The notes beneath the pieces are model-generated. The model saw only the letters and a program-made list of their open reading frames with translations. It was not told where the DNA came from and ran no database searches. Source: Opisthocomus hoazin (taxonomy: Eukaryota; Chordata; Aves; Opisthocomiformes; Opisthocomidae). Taken from it: a stretch of DNA of 64,000 nt. How positions within the stretch are numbered: position 1 is the stretch's first letter; every line of letters begins with the position of its first letter. Below, in pieces: positions 25,701 through 37,700 of this stretch. The position numbers and the translations under genes were made by a program. The stretch spans positions 11,170,531 to 11,234,530 of the forward strand of contig NC_134422.1 of the NCBI RefSeq assembly GCF_030867145.1. The letters are read 5' to 3'.

Positions 25701-28700
25701 CCTCCCAGTAGCTGCCGTGTTTTCACTTTAGTAGGAGAATGACATTGGTAACACTGATGTTTTTAGTTGTTGCTAAGAAATCAAGGACTTTTTCCCAGTT
25801 TCTCATATTCAGCTAATGAGCAGGTGTGCAGGAGCTGGGAGAGGGCACAGCCAGACAGAGAGCCAAGCTATTCCACAGCATAGACTTCATGCTCAGTTTA
25901 TGAATGGGGGGGTCACTGGAGGGCAGGAATCTATTCTTTTTCCATGAGTTCAAACTTTTCCATGAGTTTGGTCTTTTTCCGTGGCTTTGGTGAGTTCTGC
26001 GAAATTTGCTAGTTCAGTGAAATCTGTGAAATTCGTGAGCTCCAGGAAACCTGTGGGTTCCACGATCGCTGCTCGGGGACTAGCTACACAATTGGTTGTT
26101 TGGCAGTGAGAAAAATTGTGTTGTGTATAGCTTGTTTTGCATATTTGTCGTTATTAGTAGTAGTATTTCCTTCGTTGTCTTATTAAACTGTCTTTATCTC
26201 AACCCATGAGTTTTACTGTTTTTTCATTTTCCCCACCCCACTGTCGGGGGAGGAGCAAGCAAGCGGCTGTGTGGTTCTGGTTGCCAGCTGCCAGATTGAA
26301 CCACGACAGAGAGACAAGTGGAAATCTGCAGCCCTAACCTGAGATTCATATTGCTTGTTTTTGAAAGTTCTCTCAGGAGCACCTTTTTCATGCCTAAACG
26401 TGAGGTTAAGCATATCACAAAATTTGCAACCTTTACCTGCAGGTCAGATTGACAGGAATCTTTCTGGTATTTAGATGTTTTTTGTCCTTCTCTGTGGTGT
26501 GAGGTACTTCCTAAGATCCATTTCATAGGATTATTGGGAGCTTTGTTTAATAGATACCCTGCTAATGAAGGAACCTGGAATGTTAGTGACACAAACTGAC
26601 ACCTACTTGAGGAACATAATAGCTGTGGGAGCTGGTCTTTTACTATACTCTTACACCTGTTACAAAGTGCTGAAAATTGTTTTTGAGGCATGGCATGGGG
26701 TTGTGAGAAGCTGGTGTTCTGAGAACCTTCCTAATCTAAATGCTGGTTGAGCGGCTGCCCTCCTCTTGGGAGTTACTGGACTCTGGGGCCACGGGAGTCA
26801 CTTCTAGTGCCACATTCTGCTGTCACATCAGTTTAAAACTGGAGAAGAGATTAATGCATCAAGAAAGAGATTTACTTGTGTTCAAAGAGTATTCTGACAA
26901 TTTAAGGCATTAAATATAGAGATATCACCTCTGCCTCAAGTATGTCCAGAGCCAGAGATCACTAGATGTGAGGAGGTTATTCCAGGGAATTACCACTCTA
27001 AGTTTACCCTGGTCTTTCGCCCTTCTGTAAGTATGTGCTATCAGCCATTGTTGGAGACAGGATACTGGTTTTGCTGGGCCCCTGGTTTAAGCCCTTACAG
27101 CTCTTTCAACTTCACATCTGTGCAAGATGAAATGTGTGTTCAGCAGAGACCTAGTCCATTCTCTCCACTGTCTGACTGCACTTAAGTCATATGTGGTTGT
27201 CATTTTTGTGCATACAGACCCTGCTATGTTACCTCTGCATTCCCCATACTGCATCTGCCAATATTTGGTGATTACCTCCCACTAAGCCCTGCAGTGAAGG
27301 CTTCTGGTTAAATGCCAATACTGCAAACGTTTTCACTTGACTTAGTCTCAGTGTTTAGAAATAACATATAGATTCAGGCCAATGAATGAGTTGGGCTGGA
27401 GGAAATTTCTCCCTTGTCTAGTTGTAAAAGGAGTGTCCTTTTTATTTTCTGTTTCTTTTTTTTAAAAAACACCATGCAGTATCCAGGTGTCCATCCCACA
27501 TTTGACTTGCTGCATAATGACCCTTGGGACAACAGAAACAGGATGTTGAGGAAATTCCAACAAGCAGCTTACAAGGTAATGTGAACAACCAGAACGCGGC
27601 GTGATGGCATGATGCCTTGGAAATAGCACAAAAGAACGTGCAAAGTAGCACGTAAGGAGTCTTCACAGTTAGCACGGATTTTATAATTTGATAAATATGT
27701 CCCTGCTTCACCAGGAAATAAGGATCTGGAGTAATTTTGTATTCAGCTGCTGCTTCAGCTGGTGCTTCTGCTGCTGCTTAGTATTGCAATCAATACGAAA
27801 CAAATGCAGATGAATGTAGATTTTTTAAAAAGTAAAATATACTTTATTTTTTTAAAAGTAAAAAATACTTTTGCACAAAAAAGAGAAGATTTCCAAATGC
27901 ATATATAATACTGTGCCCAGTTTTGGGCCCCTAGTACAAGAAAGACATCAGTAAGCTGGAATGAGTTCTGTGTAGAGCCACCAAGACGGCTGGGGTCTGG
28001 AGCACTCGCTCTGTGAGGAGACACTTACGCAGCCTGGAGAGGGAGAGTGGATGGGGAGAGCGGCACCTTCAGACACCTCTGGGGAGGTTATTGGTGATGG
28101 AGCCAGAATCTTTGCAGTGGTGCGTGGTGGGAACATGAGAAACAATGGGCATAAATTAAAATAAGAGACGTATAGACTGTATATAAGGAAATCCTTTTTC
28201 ACCTTGAGGACAGTCAATTATTGGAGCAGGTTGCCCAGAGAGGTTGTGCAGTCTACATCCTTGCATATTTTCAAGACGAGACTGGATACAAGCTCTGAGC
28301 AACCTGGTCTGATCCATCGCTGACCTTATTTGGAGCAGGAGGTTGGACTAGGACCTCCTAAGATCCCTTCCAGCCTGGAAGCTAAAGACTAATCAGTAAA
28401 ATCACTTATCTCATCTGGTTGAGATATTATCTTTCATCTTCTCTGCTCTTTTCCCAGTAAATCTAAATGTAGCAAGCAATGGAAATTTCCTACTCTCCTA
28501 GTATCCAGTTTGGATATTTTTCTCCAATCTGTTCACAGTATTAGGCTCGATACGGAGGTCCTGAAATGAAATGCTCTTTCTTGTATTGCACAAATAAGGA
28601 GGTGGCTAAATGGCCCCTTCTGGTATTAAAGCTTATGACTCTTCATTGTTACCCTGTAATATGTGGCGTCAGGCAAATTGCACAGTGCAGGTTACTACTT

Positions 28701-31700
28701 GTTCTCCTCATTCGCGGAGCCACAGGTATTGCTATGGCCCTGATCAACTGACTGTTTACCTACTGTTAAATCTATATATGCTAATAGACACAGCTGAAGG
28801 ATTAGGACCTAGCCAAAAAAAAGTCTAATTAACCTGTAAGACTAAATGAAGGTTTGAACTGTTTTTGTTGTGTAATGTCCCTGTAGAGTGAAGATCCATT
28901 CTGTATCTCTCCTTCCCCATTTTCTCTCTCCTGAACAGAAAACTATAGTAAAAATTGTGAAATAGAGATGTCTGAGTGAGCTCTGTGGAATAAATACGGT
29001 TGTAATGTATGCATATTTCTATGGCTGTAAATCTTTTAGTATTTGGCTTAATATTAAACTTTAAAATCATTCTCTCAGGTTGTGATTCAGATTCGGCTAA
29101 ATCGTTTACTGCTTCTGTTCCGTGGGCTAACCAGAGAAGCCAGAGGTTTGGAGGAAGGCTCTGTGTCTGGTAAGGAGTAGAACAACAAGGTGATATTTTG
29201 GCCATGAATTATGACAATTCAGGTTGTGTCAAGTGTGTTACATATATGCTGACATATAAACATAAAGAGGGAGTTGCTACGAAGGAGTCTTCAAGTGAAA
29301 AATAGAAGTATGACAAGGTAGAATTACTGCAGTCAAAATATGTCTATTTTTCTTGCACGTTATTTTCCAGATTTTAAAAATGTGATGAAGTCTTTCTATG
29401 AGCTTTGCAGCTTATCTAGTTAATAATGAGGCAGAAGTTGTGAATGCTCCATCATTGGAAATGTTCAAGATCAAGTTGGATGGGGCTTTGAGCAACCTGA
29501 TCTAGTGATAGATGTCTCTGCCGCTAGCAGGAGGGTTGGACTAGATAATCTTTAAAGGTCCCTTCCAACCCAAACCATTCTATGATCCTACTTATAGGCC
29601 TGAGGAACAAGGAAAGGGCAGATGGGATTATATGAGAAACACAGGCAGGTAGGCAGATCAGGTAGAGCCCAAGAGGTTAAAGACATAGGATAAGAGGAGC
29701 TTATCCCATGGGGGATGGAAGAGGGAAAGACACCTGAAAGTGATGAAGGCAAGATACCTGAACTCAGTGAAGTGAGATGGTAGCATCCATGAGATTCACG
29801 GCTAGATGTCCAGTACTGGGTTGAGTTTTCCTCCATATCATTTTCTCATACAAGTGCTTTCAACCAATCACTTTTCTTTACAGTGAAATGAAAGTGCTGC
29901 CCTGGAAAAGTCACTTGTTCTTTAACAGTCATACAAGGAAACTGGCTTTGGATGGGAGTCGCAGTTGGGTATACTGGGGACAGAAGAGAATTTGTGTCTC
30001 TCATTTCCCGCTCCCTCATACACACACAGTTTGACAGCTGCTGAAACACCTTTCCATATCAGGCCTTTTCCTGCTTCTGCAAGTAGGAACTTTTAATTCC
30101 CAATATGTAGGAGCTGAAGGGGTGCTTCAAGGAGAAGGCCTAACGAGGGTTAGTGTAAGAGACGCCTCTCAGTTATCTCTGCCTTGCTGAGCAGAATGAG
30201 ATAGAGGACCATACTGGAACAAGGGGGCTGTAATGTCCTTTTAGAAAAGGGGAAATGAGATCTGTCTGCTAGTCCAGGTGTTGTGCCTGCTGTCTTGTAG
30301 ATGTGGCATTTAAAGCCTTTAAGAAATACTACCTTTTTTATATTAAAATTACTAGACACATCCTATTTTAGGAAGATGTTAAAAATATTTTGTGGTTTGA
30401 TTCTATTTTTGAAACAGTGTATGAAGATATATTACAAAAACTTAATATTTGCTTTCCATTCACGACAGAAAGCAGGAGTTTCAGCAAACCAGAGAAAAGT
30501 GAAGAATACAAGGGCATTTCTTCCAGCATATCTGAAGATCGTATATTGCCTTTTGAATTCCCCTTTTACAGTTCGCATGAATTGCACCGTGATTTGGTGG
30601 GTATAGACTAAAATGATGGCCAACACTGAAGATACAGAATTATGTTGAAGACATTGCTCACAGGCCCGGTACTGCCTTTATTAGAATTTCACATGGTGTT
30701 CTGGGGTTCCTGCAAGTTAATTCAGGAGTTCAGATTTACTAAGGGTGCTACTGAAAACAATAAAAAAAAATCTCTTAATAAAATCTCTTAAATAAAAAGT
30801 CTCTTAAAATAAAAAAATCTCTTAATTCTCTTAATTGCATTCTAAAATTCTAGGTAATGCATTAATGATCACAGTTAGTTAACATCTATGATTTTGCAGA
30901 AGAAAAGAAGTGAAAAATAACTGAAATGCCAAAGTCTGAGAAGGGACAGGAGAGATATCAAACAAAATGTTTGCATAATTATTTCCATATATTTTCAAGG
31001 AGCTATGCTGATGGATTGCTGCCAATGCAAAACAAAATGCTCACCATATTACTTGGTTTTAAATACTATGTTCTTTCAGGCACCTGATGCTCTTGGCCTA
31101 GTTCCTATTGAATCTGTAGATGTGAAAGTCAGACACATTCTTCCTTTTTACGACTTGAAGGTGAGTCAGTACAACTCCCTCAGCTGTGTCATGTTTTTGT
31201 CTTTCACCAGTCCGGTTAGATAAGTTTTCTGCCTGATTCAGTGACTCTGTTGTGCAGCCCAGTAGAAACGTTACCTTAATATGACTGTGCAATTAGCATG
31301 CTTTTATTAAAAATAAATCTCACCTGTTTCCATAAGGATCAAGCCTATAGTCAGCAGTAGTGCCCTCTCTCCAGACAGAAGGATGAATCACCTCAGCTGA
31401 AATTCTTATCCCCCCCCCAAAAGAAAATTCTTCTATGAACGAGGACACTGCAAGCCCTGCACACCACACAGTTTTTCCTTTGGTGTTAGGGTTTTATAAA
31501 AGTGTCATTATAAAAGTGTCCTTCCCTTTAGGAAGTAATGGAAGTCTTCTGTTTATTTGGCATCCAGTTCTGCACGCTTAGTTCCTTCATTCTTGCATAG
31601 GAAATGCAAACATCTTCTTCTCAAAATATATGAAGTTTTTTCAATTTTATGAGTACAGAAACATTTTTTTCTCCTGACTTCTAAACTCTTTTCTGTCCAA

Positions 31701-34700
31701 CTTTTAAATAGCAAAAGATCAAATTCTGCAGCCCGTCAAAGTGGAAATGTTTCCTCAGGTTCAAATCAATTGCACATTTTGGCTCAATGTCCATTTCCTT
31801 TTTTTTCAGGTGGTGTAACAAGTCCAGAAGCTTTCTTGTAGCGTCTTTTCCCCTTATTACATATTGGTTCTTCTAGCAGTGTTATGTATATTACTTCATG
31901 CAGCCTTTCTCCACCCCATTAAGTTCAGTATATTTGATCAGGAAACTGTTAAATCCATGATCTTTCATAGAAAAGCAGGAATGGAAATATTCCTGTACAC
32001 ACTTATTCAACTTGTCCTGGTGTGTGGCTGCTCAAAGTTTTGGTCACATGCCATGTTCCAGAATAGTGATCAAGTTATATATATATATATAATAGTGATC
32101 CTTTGCCACAGAGATGTGATGTGTCTGTGATAAAGCTGGAATGTGGTAAAGCTGGAATGTTCCATTCCATCCATGAGTTAATCAAAAGTGATTATTGTCA
32201 TCTCCTGCAGCACACCTTTTTGCTTTGTACTTAGGTTCCTCAGCATTTCAGCATTATGAAGTATCAGCCATTTTGTACACACCACGCAGCCACAAGTTAC
32301 AAACCTCGAAAACTTTCCCGACCACTGAGGCAGGGAGCCCAGGTAAAAGTCATCTCAAATACAAACTTTGCTGAAGTCACTCCCAACTCTACATTTCTAC
32401 AATTATTTGATTAATTTTGTCTCAACATTTTATACCAAAAGACTTACTACACTCTGAAAATGTTTGATGTCTGTGCTTTTCAAGGATGAGTTGATTCAAG
32501 TAGTTGCTTCTCCTGAAGGGCAGCTTAACCTGGTCTCCCAATGGAAGGATTTTCACAAACCATCCCCAGAAGAAGCAGCAGAAAGGAATATCAGCCTCTT
32601 AAAACTGGTTCCTCCCCAAGCTTTAGTCTACCCTACAGAGAGCAACCCACTTCGCATTTTTGTAAGTAGAAGCTGACTTTTACAAAGAATGTAAGAAAGG
32701 AAGGGAAAAGGTGTTTGTTTCATCAGAAGCCTGATGTGGAATTAGTGGGCAATTCTCTTACTCAGATTGGTAAACAAAACTATCCAGAGTGAGAGTAAGC
32801 CTTCAAGGCAGAAGCTCTGGTAGTTAGGAGTCACAGAGCTCTTCCCACTGAGAGAAGCACCATTTCACTTTAAGGTGGAATTTGATCAGTTTAGGGGAGG
32901 GATGATAAGGCGAAGTTGCCATCGAAGGCAGAGAGCTGGAGACCCTGCCAGTCTCACACTCCATAAATGGACACTGAACCCAGGATTCCCTGGAACACCA
33001 TGGGGCTCCTCCCTTCTTCTCCTTTTGCTTCCCCATTTGGATGTTAGAAGAAAAGCCATCATCTTGGCATTTCAGCCCTTCTATAACCTCATGCTTTTGC
33101 CCAGGTAGGTAGGATAGGCACAGTCTTTTCCTTCTGTTCAGCTAAGGAACTGCAGTTCTGCCTGATCCTTAGGTAAACTGAGAAAAGTGAAGTCAAACTC
33201 TTTGCCCACATTGCGTCCTGCTGCCTCTAAGTTCCAGTAGTTCTCATAGCATCCCAAAACCACACTTCCAAATTACTAGGCACAGAGATTCAAAAAAATC
33301 ATAACCACATGCATGGGAGGGTTTTCTGTTACTTAATTCTCATGTAGATGGTGCTACTTGGCACAAACTGCAGAAGGTATTTCCCACACAGCACAGTACA
33401 GCCTGGAGGTCCCTGAGGTGTCTCTGAGCAGACAGAGACAGCTGTAGAGCTCAGTGAAGTGCTGTGCGTGGGTAAGGCAGCGTCTCCAAGCCAGCATGGC
33501 ACTGTGCCTAGCTTGGGTGGCTCTGTCTTTCAGCATTACTTAACTGCAATGGCCCAGAGCCCAGAGTGCTAATCTGGTAGTCTTGGCATAACAGACGTGG
33601 TATAGACTTGTCCTCACTGCATGTGGCCAGGACTCCAGTGGACCTACTGGTGAGATCCTCTGTGCATCTCTTTCATCCCTCTGTCATGTCAACATAAGAG
33701 CCAGGCACAGCCTGATCCCACACTACGCAGCATTAGACTTTATTCAGAAACAGATGCTAGTGCAGTGAAATAGGTCGCAAAATGCTCCCTAGCTTCCACC
33801 ACAGTGAGGCCAGTTCCCATTCTTGGATTCTGAACTGTTCAGAGAATCAACAATGGATTTTGGAGTAATTAGGCAATAGTTTTTTCTTCCAAACTTGGAA
33901 ACAGCACCTAAATTGCTGTATTTTAGATAGCAGAGAGCACAGATAAGACAGGCAGATTATGGGTTTGTGGTGAGAGGAACAGACAGGTAAAGAAGGGTCA
34001 TACCGATCAGAACAGTCACAATGAGACAAAGGTGTGAATCTGGGAAGACTACATTAATTATAAGAACAGAATTTTCACCAGTTTAGTTTTTATGGTGCTC
34101 AGAATGATTTTTTTAAAAATAATCTATTCTTTGTTTTTAGAATCCCACTCCAGGATTATTTCCACTTTTACCTCCTTTGGCCTATTCTGAAACAAATATT
34201 GAATATCATCTCTGTCCTCATCCAAAATATACCTTTACCAAGGAATGTCCCAAAGGATCCAGTATTCCAGTCACACAAAAGAAATTTCTACATCACAAGG
34301 TATGGCCTTTTGGGTTCATTGTATGAGTACCTGGCTTGAGAATGTTCTTGCTGAGAATTTGCTCCAAGGAATCAAAAAGGAAGATGAAAAGTCATCCTAG
34401 ATAGAAGACATTGTGAAATATAAATGCATGCACCTAAATAAAATAGTCCGTACATGGGTCAAAATAACTTGTTGTTAGGCTTTATCCACGTCTCATATTT
34501 ATCCCGAAGTATTTCTCTGCTCTTTCCTTCTTTACACTCTCTGTTGTATTTTCATGACCTTGCAGCAGAGGAAGCGTCTTTTAAATATGAAGAACTGCAG
34601 CTCCCCAGATTCAGTTCTCAGCCAAGAAGTCAGATGTTCTGTCCTGCAAACCTCTCTCCCCACTGCATTATGTGTTAGAGGTCTGATTGCTGTAGCACTT

Positions 34701-37700
34701 GTCATTTCAGGAAGTGATTTGTGGAGTAATGGAATGGAGAAGATTCTTGCCAGTGGTATATACCACTTTTTCTAACACTCCCACATTGGCAAATATAACA
34801 TCTAGGTAAGAAAGAATTTGAATGTACAGTGCCTCTACTCTGCACCAGTTTCTGCTCTCTGTAACTACACTGACCAGTAACTAGTTCCACAGATAAAAGT
34901 GAGCTGACTGATGGAATTAATTGCTGCTGAGAAATCCAAAACCAATGGGGAAAACCCCTACTGACCTCCTTGAAGGGTGGGTTAAGAGCAATATCATTGG
35001 AGGAAATACCTAGCTGTGGAAGGAGAGTTCCAGTCAGGCATTTCAATAACATCTCTCCTGAATGCTTTTGGATTCAGTGCCAGAAGACCCTGGGAGGTAC
35101 AAATTCTGTCTGTCCTGCAGAAGTGTGAACAGTAAAACTTTTAACACATGGGCACCTGCACCCAGCGATAGCCAACAACTCTCAGGCTTACGTTCCCTCG
35201 TATCACAGGAGTTTCTCGTGTATTGAGATTTTCCAGGAACATTTGAAAGTACATCATCTTCATTGTAGTTACAACTACTGTGAAGCTTTGAAGTATAAGC
35301 ATTGAGTGCAGTTACTCTCCGCCCATCTTAAACTAATGCCATTTCCATCACAGGGATCCTTACAGTTTAGATATGCTTCCAAGAGAGGTACCACCAATGC
35401 TGTATGACTTACCTGAGAGAGACAGAGAGAACATAATTGACCAGTAAGTTTCTCCTCTATTTTGTGTTCAGGGTGATTGATTGTGTCTTAACCACTTGTA
35501 TGGATGTGTCTAAACCTGTCCTGAGAGGCCCTCAAAGGCAAAAGCAGAAAGCCCCTCTTGCATAAAAAGCATTTTTGTTTTTGTTGGCTAAAAAATACTT
35601 TTAAAAGGATAAAGCCCAATTATTCTTCATCTTACTAATTTTTAGTGAGACAGATGAAACTGAGTTCAAAGTGACTCTTACTCCAGAGATGGTGAGAGCT
35701 GAATTTCCACAAATTGGACAGGCACTCTCAGAAGAAGGCAAAGAGAAATTAGCAAAAGAAGAAAGGTAGGTATAATTTGAAATTAGGGGAGAGGAGTGGA
35801 AAGGAATCTAAACACAAAGCATCACTTTCAGAATTACGTAGAAAGTTGTACTGCTCTAGATGCTCCATCGTGAGTGGGATGCAAATGTGGTACTTTGAGC
35901 AAATTTGCACTGCAGATGCAATCTCCAGAATGGACTTCAAAAGCAGCTGTGAATGTGACACACTGGCCTGGATGTCTCTGACTTCAGTTTTATCAATATG
36001 ATCTAACACTTGGGGCAGTTGTTTTGCCTTCTCAGAGATATTCAGTGTTCTTGAAGCAGCGGCATTTCCTTTTCAGTAACCCTTTTGATCAGGTATTTAT
36101 TAAAGTGGCAGAGGAATGAGCCCTTAGAATTTCCCCCTGGCATGGGGCTTTTTTCTGAGGCTCTTCCTGGGAGTGGGTCACATTTGCTCTGCTGTCTGAG
36201 CTTCACACTGCACCTGAAACACCTTGTGTTTTAGGCATGTACAATAACTTGCATTCATAAACACAGCATTACCAGCTTCCTAAAATGTTGTAAACTGGCC
36301 ACTGCAAGGGCCAAATTCTGCCTTTTGCTTCCAGTGTTGTCAGGCCAATGTCCTGAGTTTGCAGCTCAGCAGAGAAACCTGGAGGGGGAACCTGAGGATG
36401 AGGAAAACTCTGAGGGACAAATGGGTCTTTGGTGGTTTCAGAGCAGCAGTTCTGTGGGGCTGGAAGCAGAAATGGATGCCCTGTGTGTAGCCTGGGGGTA
36501 TGTGATGTTGCAGGAAGGATGCAAGGAGGTGTATGATCTGGTAAGTGGGACACTGGGGGCAGTGGGCTTGAGCAGCAGGCAGTATGGGCAGGGTAAGGAT
36601 TGCAGAGCAACCCAGGAGAAAGTGCTGGGTTCTAATACGGTGTTTTCACATCTACATTGTGTGACTTGGAGTAAGTGAATTAATTTTTCTGTCCAACAGT
36701 TGCCCCCTCTTTAAAGTGGTCAGGACGTGGCTTAGATGTCAGACCTGAAACTTTCAAAGCCACCAAGAAATTTGAATGTCTCATTTTCTTTAGTTTTAGA
36801 GGGAAATTATTTGATTGATGTTCAAATCCTGTGCAAATGTCAGCCATTAAACTTTAAAACAGTGGTATGTATTATAAGCGCTCTGACAAAAGACTGATTG
36901 CTGTATTGTGATTACTACAACATTGATTGAAAATAATTTGCTGAAAAAACACAGGTGTGTTTGACTCGGTGCCGCTTTTTGCACTTTATGACACTCAGCT
37001 TGTCAGAACATGGTGATTTGGGCCCGTGTAACTAAAGAGTGACCTTTTTCTCCACAGTGATACAGTGGATGGTGCTTTTCTGGGATAAGTAGTTTTATAA
37101 CCATGAGGTTCTTTCTTTTTGAACTTTTAGATGTTTTCTTCAAAATTCAAAATACTCTTCTGTATTTAACACCTCTGGGTGTTGGTATTTATGTGTTGAA
37201 ATCTTCCCTATTTGTTTGGCTTTGTAAAGAGGGAAATAAAAATTTATTGGCAAACAATGAAGTCCCAATCCTTTCTTTTCTCACTAGAAGGTTCTTCGTT
37301 GTTATCAATGGGTTGGTGTTTCACTAAATGACAGAGCACACGTTGCTCCTCTACAGCAGTTTCAACATTTTATCCTTAAGGCAGATCAGTTTTTCATGTG
37401 GATGCTCTTATTCTGGCCATTACAGCATATGCTCTTTCATAGATACAATGTAAAACTCAGTCTAGTATGTGTTTACCTATCAGATGGTTAGCTTTCCTAA
37501 CTGGTCAAGATGAGAGTGGATGTTCTTTTCACAGTTTCACTCCATTTCCGGTTCTTCATAAGTAATGGAATGCCCTCTATGTTCACTAGAAAAAAGAGAG
37601 AAGTTATGCCTGAGTGTCTCTTCCTTTGTTTTTGTCAGCATTCCTAAGTAGCTCCCCTGGCTATTATAAGTACAAATGACTTTTTAAACTTTTTGCAGAG

